Source: Magicicada septendecula (Eukaryota; Arthropoda; Insecta; Hemiptera; Cicadidae). From it: 64,000 nt of DNA. Position numbers and translations under genes: made by a program. Positions 63,216-64,000 of this stretch are shown here, one piece after another. Below the pieces are notes generated by a model. The model was not told where the DNA came from, did not search any database, and saw only the letters and a program-made list of their open reading frames with translations. Positions within the stretch are counted from its first letter, which is position 1; every line of letters starts with the position of its first letter. Where the stretch lies: NCBI GenBank assembly GCA_034769895.1, contig CM068367.1, positions 346,479,611-346,543,610 on the forward strand, in the 5' to 3' direction.

Positions 63216-64000
63216 TTTACAAAATTAGGATCACCAAAATAATCCAAATATTTGTAGGATCAATACACTAATCCACAAGAAGAGAATGAGAAAAGGGTAA
63301 ATGACAAACGATGCAAAATTTGAGCACTTGGAAACTGTAACATGTTATGAAAAAATTTTAAATAAAAAACATATTCGCTATGAATATGATGCCGAAAACC
63401 AAACCAATCATCTATAAAATGCAATACTAGCATTTCAGAAAAAAAGATGTCATATGAACAACCGTTGGAGTAAAAGTATAAGAGGAGTAAAAGTATTGTA
63501 AATTTACATTTACAAAGTAGGATCGTCAGATCGTCAGGGATTGTAGAAGTCAACGATAAGGTTATCTGAAATAAAAAAGTTTTTATCTAGTCTGGAACCC
63601 AGCCTAGAATCTTAAGACACGGGTTTGTTAAAACTGAGAATATAGCACTTTGAGATTTTACTTATGTGTAAGAAAAAATTAAAACATAAGTAAAAAATGA
63701 CGTCTGAGTAATTAAAGTAATAAAACCCTACTTAAATCCCTTACTTAAGGGATACACTCCCTTTATTAAATCTATTGTTCTTTATAGCAGAGGTCAAGAT
63801 GCACAACCATTTCTTTAACATAATTCACATGGAAGTGACAAATATATAATAATTATTGGAGGTTTTTATCGTGTAGGAAAGAATACAGATCATGAAAAGT
63901 TTTTGAGACAGTTCGGATTTTGATTAAAAATTAAAGAACATAAAGACTTCTCATGGATCTGTATAGCCTACACAAATAGGCATGGAAATCCAAAAAAAAA
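63216..64000. other. AT-rich intergenic DNA
   Basis: No gene or repeat was recognised up to the window end. Confidence 0.4.

Overview
This is a window of eukaryotic nuclear DNA: AT-rich, sparse in genes, with no bacterial-style operons. It is full of worn transposon copies, microsatellites and long stretches with no coding signal. The reverse-transcriptase tails are of a type familiar from insect LINEs, a short TTAGG-type tract is present, and a SINE carries an arthropod-style body. The best guess is an insect with a large genome, possibly a polyneopteran such as a cockroach or termite relative. That placement is inference from repeat style, not proof.

Left part (1-12.5 kb). An internally deleted hAT element (543-1201) has a perfect 8-bp target duplication. 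Next come a frameshifted LINE reverse-transcriptase fragment (about 2567-3374), a reverse-strand LINE C-terminus back to back with a LINE 5' leader (3815-4370), two fragments of one LINE reverse transcriptase (6540-6770 and 7766-8102), and a non-autonomous hAT-like element (8642-9376). Middle (12.5-43.8 kb). Long AT-rich stretches hold a LINE tail with a GAT-rich end, a 49-bp tandem duplication, a very long (CT)n(CA)n tract, a second LINE leader, a clean Harbinger-type MITE (28377-29094), more LINE copies and a tRNA-like SINE. Right part (43.8-64 kb). An LTR element without coding capacity (43803-48034) is followed by foldback structures, LINE tails and a partial hAT-like element.

Host coding signal is thin. 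The best case is one 147-bp exon on the minus strand (38670-38816) with good splice sites at both ends. A possible promoter and leader exon on the same strand lies about 23 kb upstream of it (61.37-61.75 kb); a single gene with very long introns would explain both, but nothing here proves the link. A possible two-exon gene end lies on the plus strand (56694-57069), and a short prenyltransferase-beta-like fragment lies at 22046-22168. None of these could be named.

The most unusual signals are: (1) the palindrome TAGGCCTA, found 16 times where about one would be expected; (2) several foldback or hairpin modules pairing CTGAAGA with CGAAACG; (3) a cluster of TTGGTT/AACCAA hairpins; (4) an LTR element whose two LTRs match closely except at their 3' ends and which has two primer-binding-site-like sequences. 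No CRISPR array, rRNA gene or intact tRNA gene was seen.
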